Source: Lathyrus oleraceus (lineage: Eukaryota > Streptophyta > Magnoliopsida > Fabales > Fabaceae). Taken from it: a DNA stretch of 64,000 bases. The stretch spans positions 186,667,901-186,731,900 of the forward strand of contig NC_066585.1 in the NCBI RefSeq assembly GCF_024323335.1, read 5' to 3'. The translations under genes and the position numbers were made by a program. Positions within the stretch are counted from its first letter, which is position 1; each line of letters starts with the position of its first letter. The notes under the pieces were generated by a model that ran no database searches, was not told the DNA's origin, and saw only the letters and a list, made by a program, of their open reading frames with translations. Of the stretch, positions 60,507 through 64,000 are shown one piece after another.

Positions 60507-61704
60507 AAAAATCTTGGACTTGGACCTCTCTCACTTGAGCCCACAGGTCCACAAAAATCAGGTTATAAATTCAGAGTTTCAGTGAAACAAAAGGCAATTC
60601 TATTCCTATTACCCTGGGAAAAAGATAGTGAGAGAAGAACCCTGGGAAAAAGATAGTGAGAGAAGAGCTAACAGAGTTCAGAGCAACCTCCAGGCAACTC
60701 TGAAAGGTTCATTCTGATTCAAACACTTTCAGCTCAAGCAAACCCTAACATTGCTTTGCGAACCCAATCGGGCAATTCGAGTTTAATCGATCTCTCCAAT
60801 CAGGGATAACTTGCGTGGTTTCCCACCTTATTTTGTGGATACCCCTGGAGGTTCATTCCGATTACCTGTACTGACCCACTTTCTTTGATGATGTTAGCTT
60901 GGAAGGATCTCAGGGTTTATCGTTCCTTTAATTGCTGTTACCTCGGATCTTCATCCGTGTGGTACTTTTACATTTTTCCTGCATTTTACTGTTTCCTAGC
61001 TGGAAGACCTCGATAGGAGGCAATGTTTTTGTGTTTACTTTATGCAGGTTCCTTTGTCCAGGACTCCTTTTGCATGAGCGTTCCTATAACGCAAGCAAAC
61101 CTATTGATTTTTCTTCTTCAAAAAACGTTTACTCCTTCTACTACAGGCGAGTAAGTCTCCAAAGGTCGAGCATCCGATAGATTGCGTAGTAACGTCGTTC
61201 GTCCAAAACCCAATCCATAACCCCGTAGTTAGCCGAACTACGGCTTGCTCTGATTCTCATTCCAGATGAGATACGTAGGCATAAGACGCGATGTCTTAGC
61301 GAGCACACATCCCCCAACCCATAGGTCAGCCGAGCTACGAAGACTCTGATTCTCATATTCAGATGAGATACGTATGTAGTGGATGCGACATCCGCGCGAG
61401 TCATTTCATTTAACCCCTTTTTTAGAAACAGCACAAGATAAACTCGCACCCTTTAGACAAGAACTACAAAGTGGATCTCGTAGAGTACTACGGATGCGTA
61501 GGGGTGCTAATACCTTCCCTTCGCATAACCGACTCCCGAACCCAAGATTTGGTTGCGAGACCTTGTCTTTTCCTTTCCTCTTTTCAGGTTTACTTTGAGC
61601 GTTTCCTTTCCCTCCTTTGGGATAAATAACGCACGGTGGCGACTCTTCTGTCATTTTCTTTCGCCGGGTTTTTTTTCGCACACTGTATTTTTCAGGTTGC
61701 GACA
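60417..61704 (+). repeat. 5' LTR of element F (1288 bp)
   Basis: TGTAATACC start, GCGACA end. An A-rich run (60444-60511) is much longer than in the A 3' LTR. TATAAAT at 60564-60570. At most sites where A's two LTRs differ, F agrees with A's 5' LTR. Confidence 0.93.
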
Positions 61705-61706
61705 GC

Positions 61707-61724
61707 TGGCGACTCTACTGGGGA
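61707..61724 (+). other. Primer binding site of element F
   Basis: TGGCGACTCTACTGGGGA, identical to that of A. Confidence 0.88.
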
Positions 61725-62389
61725 CCCGGTTTCCATAAGCGAGTCCCTCCTAGCTTTTGTAGTTTGTTTGTTTATTGGGTGTTTATGCTTTTGTACAGTT
61801 ATTATTTACCTGCTTTACCTTATTGCATTATGTACATATCATGTTGTATCTGTTGGCTGGCTATGGCTGCTTGGTGATCTTTGTGAGATGAGTTATATAC
61901 CCGAACTCGAGTGCACTTAGGATAGGAGAATGGCATAGTCTTGTCGACTTGTGTGGAGTTATTCCTTAGCAAGTTGACTTGCAAGCCCATTCACTTGGTG
62001 GAGGTCATGTTGAGATCAATAATGTCACACAAGTAAGTTGTGGTTAGACATTACTTTTTCCAATATAGACCTTAGAAGCCGAGGACCTTAGTTTACCAAA
62101 CCCATATTGGCCTATTCGTAGGTCGTAGTGCGAAAGTCGTTCAAGTGTAAGATTTGATACGATTGTTACGCGATACTACACTCATAAGAGTCTCTCTGAG
62201 AATATTTTTGGAATACGAGTAGTCGTTCTTCCGATAATATCCGAAAGATGGGGTTATGACTATGGGAACCTTTTGTAGAACATGTTTGATAGGTTTAAAC
62301 CTTAGTACACTCCTTTTGGGTGGTTCTTAACCTAAACTCCATGCTCGTGACTTGCAACAAACCCTTGATTCATGGTTGATCCGATCAGG

Positions 62390-62469
62390 TATCCTTAATA
62401 TCAATGAAACTTGGGTGTTGATAAGGTGTAAACCATAATCCACCAAAATGGTGGTTGATATTAAGGATA
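62390..62469 (+). promoter_or_regulatory. Conserved leader stem-loop (element F copy)
   Basis: TATCCTTAATATCAA (62390-62404) and TTGATATTAAGGATA (62455-62469): 15 bp perfect inverted repeat with a 50-base loop, the longest perfect stem of the five copies. Confidence 0.62.
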
Positions 62470-62924
62470 ACATGATCCATCCCATGACTTTGTTTAGTGT
62501 GCTCTTAATTTCTCTCCAGACAGTGCAACTGACAGATGTTCAAGCAGATACAACGATCCTAATTCCCATGCCACTACACTACATTCACATCATTTTGCAT
62601 CACATCATTTTGCATTCATAATCATTCACACATGTTTATCCATTTCTGTGGGGTTTATATCTTCTACTTGATTCTAGTTGGAATTTTCTTGGTCTCATCA
62701 ACGACTTAGTCTTTTTTTTTACATCGTTATCTATTGAGAGACTGGAATCAAGGGGGTAGAATACCTTTGGAATTGATAAACATGTCATTGCATTTACATA
62801 TTCATTAGCATGTCTTGCATAACAGGTACCGCCACAGTGTTCTCAGTTTGTTTGGTGTTCAATCAGCAGGGTAGCTGACCCAGGCATTCACCGGTACGGT
62901 ACCCGCAGAAACCAACAGAGAGTA

Positions 62925-64000
62925 ATGGAAAGCCTACAGGCCGAGTTCGCCGAGATGAAAATCTGCATGAATCAATTCATGGATGTGGTTCAAGGGGTGG
63001 CTCAGGGACAGTAAGAGCTCAGGCAGATGATACAGAGGAATCCCCTGCTCAACCAGAGACAGTGACTGATCCTCCACCTGGAGAGGCTAATGGACCCAAT
63101 GGACCAGGGCCTATCCCAATCCTACATGTCACCCTCGGTCAACAGCCGTTCATGATGATCAGGACGATCAGTTCCCCCTGCTGCAGGAAGACTTTGGTAT
63201 GGGTCATGGTGTGGACCCCATGTTTAGAAGATTGGAAGAGAGTTGAAGGCAGTGGAAGGACAGAATCCTCTGGGAGTAGATGTTGCTGACTTGGGGCTGG
63301 TCCCAGATGTGAGAGTGCCACCGAAATTCAAGGTCCCGATATTTGACAAATACAATGGCAACTCTTGCCGCGAAGACCCATGTGCAAGCCTATTTCCGTA
63401 AAATGGTTGCATACTCCGATGACGAAAAGTTGCTTATGTGTTTTTTTCCAGGACAGCCTAGCTGGGGCATCCCTGGAATGGTATATGAGGCTGGACAAAG
63501 CCCACATCCGTTGCTGGAGGGATTGGCTGAGGCTTTCGTGAAGCAGTATCAGTATAATGCAGACATGGCTCCGGACAGAACTCAACTTCAAAATCTGTCT
63601 CTTAAAAGAAATGAGTGCTTCAGAGAATACGCTCAACGCTGGAGAGAAACAGCTTCCCGTGTTCAACCTCCTATGTTGGAGAAGGAAATGGCTAACATGT
63701 TCATGAACACTCTGCCAGGACCTTATTTGGAGCGCCTGGTGGGTTGCAATGCCTCCAATTTGTGATGTAGTCTCTACCGGAGAGAGGGTGGAGAGTTACC
63801 TGAGGACATACAAGACCCAGAGTGGAGGTGGATCCTCATCAGGGGTGAAAGTCGTTCATTCAGGGACAGAAAGAGGAGAGAAGGGGATGCAAGTGCCATA
63901 TCTTCTTATCAGACAGGGATAACCGGAGGAATAACTTCAGAACTATCATCAGCAACCGTATGTTGAGGTTGTGACCATTCCAGCTGCAGCAACCACTACA
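62925..64000 (+). pseudogene. gag: gag of element F (partial, frameshifted)
   Basis: Same start as A (ATG 62925), same in-frame TAA (63012-63014), then several one-base losses relative to A that scatter the frame (63343-63765 is the longest open part, with EAFVKQYQYN and FREYAQRW). The T-run before the DSLAG motif has 7 bases here and 8 in A. Cut by the window end. Confidence 0.85.

Larger units (their letters stand above)
60417..64000 (+). mobile_element. Second copy of the 5' end of element A (element F)
   Basis: 5' LTR, PBS, leader and start of gag, collinear with element A (60932-64000 aligns with 1-3093). It is preceded by TTACC (60412-60416), equal to the 3' flank of A. Relative to A it has a few substitutions and many single-base losses. 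The window ends inside gag. Confidence 0.92.

Overview
The window is a dense nest of LTR retrotransposons from a large plant genome, most likely a legume of the pea/vetch/lentil type. The evidence is the element families present: Ogre (Ty3/gypsy, Tat lineage) with LTRs of 4-5 kb, a tRNA-Arg primer binding site, an extra ORF1 upstream of gag and an intron before the reverse transcriptase; and Maximus/SIRE-type Ty1/copia elements (Sirevirus) with an env-like ORF and several polypurine tracts. I see no host gene, rRNA, tRNA or CRISPR array.

Layout. 1-11003: element A, a compact Ogre-related element (5' LTR cut by the window edge, gag, intron, RT-RNaseH-archaeal-type RNaseH-integrase, repeat-rich 3' UTR, complete 3' LTR). 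11004-13267: tail and partial LTR of an Ogre of the D type. 13268-14791: Maximus fragment M1 (LTR, PBS, start of gag). 14792-24031 (minus strand): Ogre G (5' LTR, PBS, ORF1, gag). 24032-25691: an unassigned segment and an inverted Ogre LTR end (H). 25692-36239: Ogre C (5' LTR, PBS, ORF1, gag-pro), cut off at the end of pro. 36240-60416: Ogre D (LTR end, PBS, ORF1, gag-pro, intron, pol, 3' UTR), split by Maximus E (39259-51184, TSD ATTAT). E itself carries a minus-strand Ogre-type solo LTR (45088-49420, TSD GGCTC). 60417-64000: element F, a second copy of the 5' end of A.

The first 3093 bases and the last 3069 are the same sequence. A's 3' LTR is followed by TTACC and F's 5' LTR is preceded by TTACC, in the same host sequence (the 3' UTR of Ogre D). 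A and F therefore look like two copies of one insertion. Either there is a tandem duplication of about 60.9 kb, or the sequence wraps around (circular molecule or overlapping contig ends).

Most reading frames are broken. The exceptions are the gag-protease ORF of Maximus E (818 codons) and nearly intact ORF1 copies in D and G. Comparing A, C, D and G shows shared features that decay alone does not explain: a leader stem-loop with compensatory changes, a stop codon at the same place near the start of gag, and an intron whose 5' splice site contains the stop codon of the upstream ORF.
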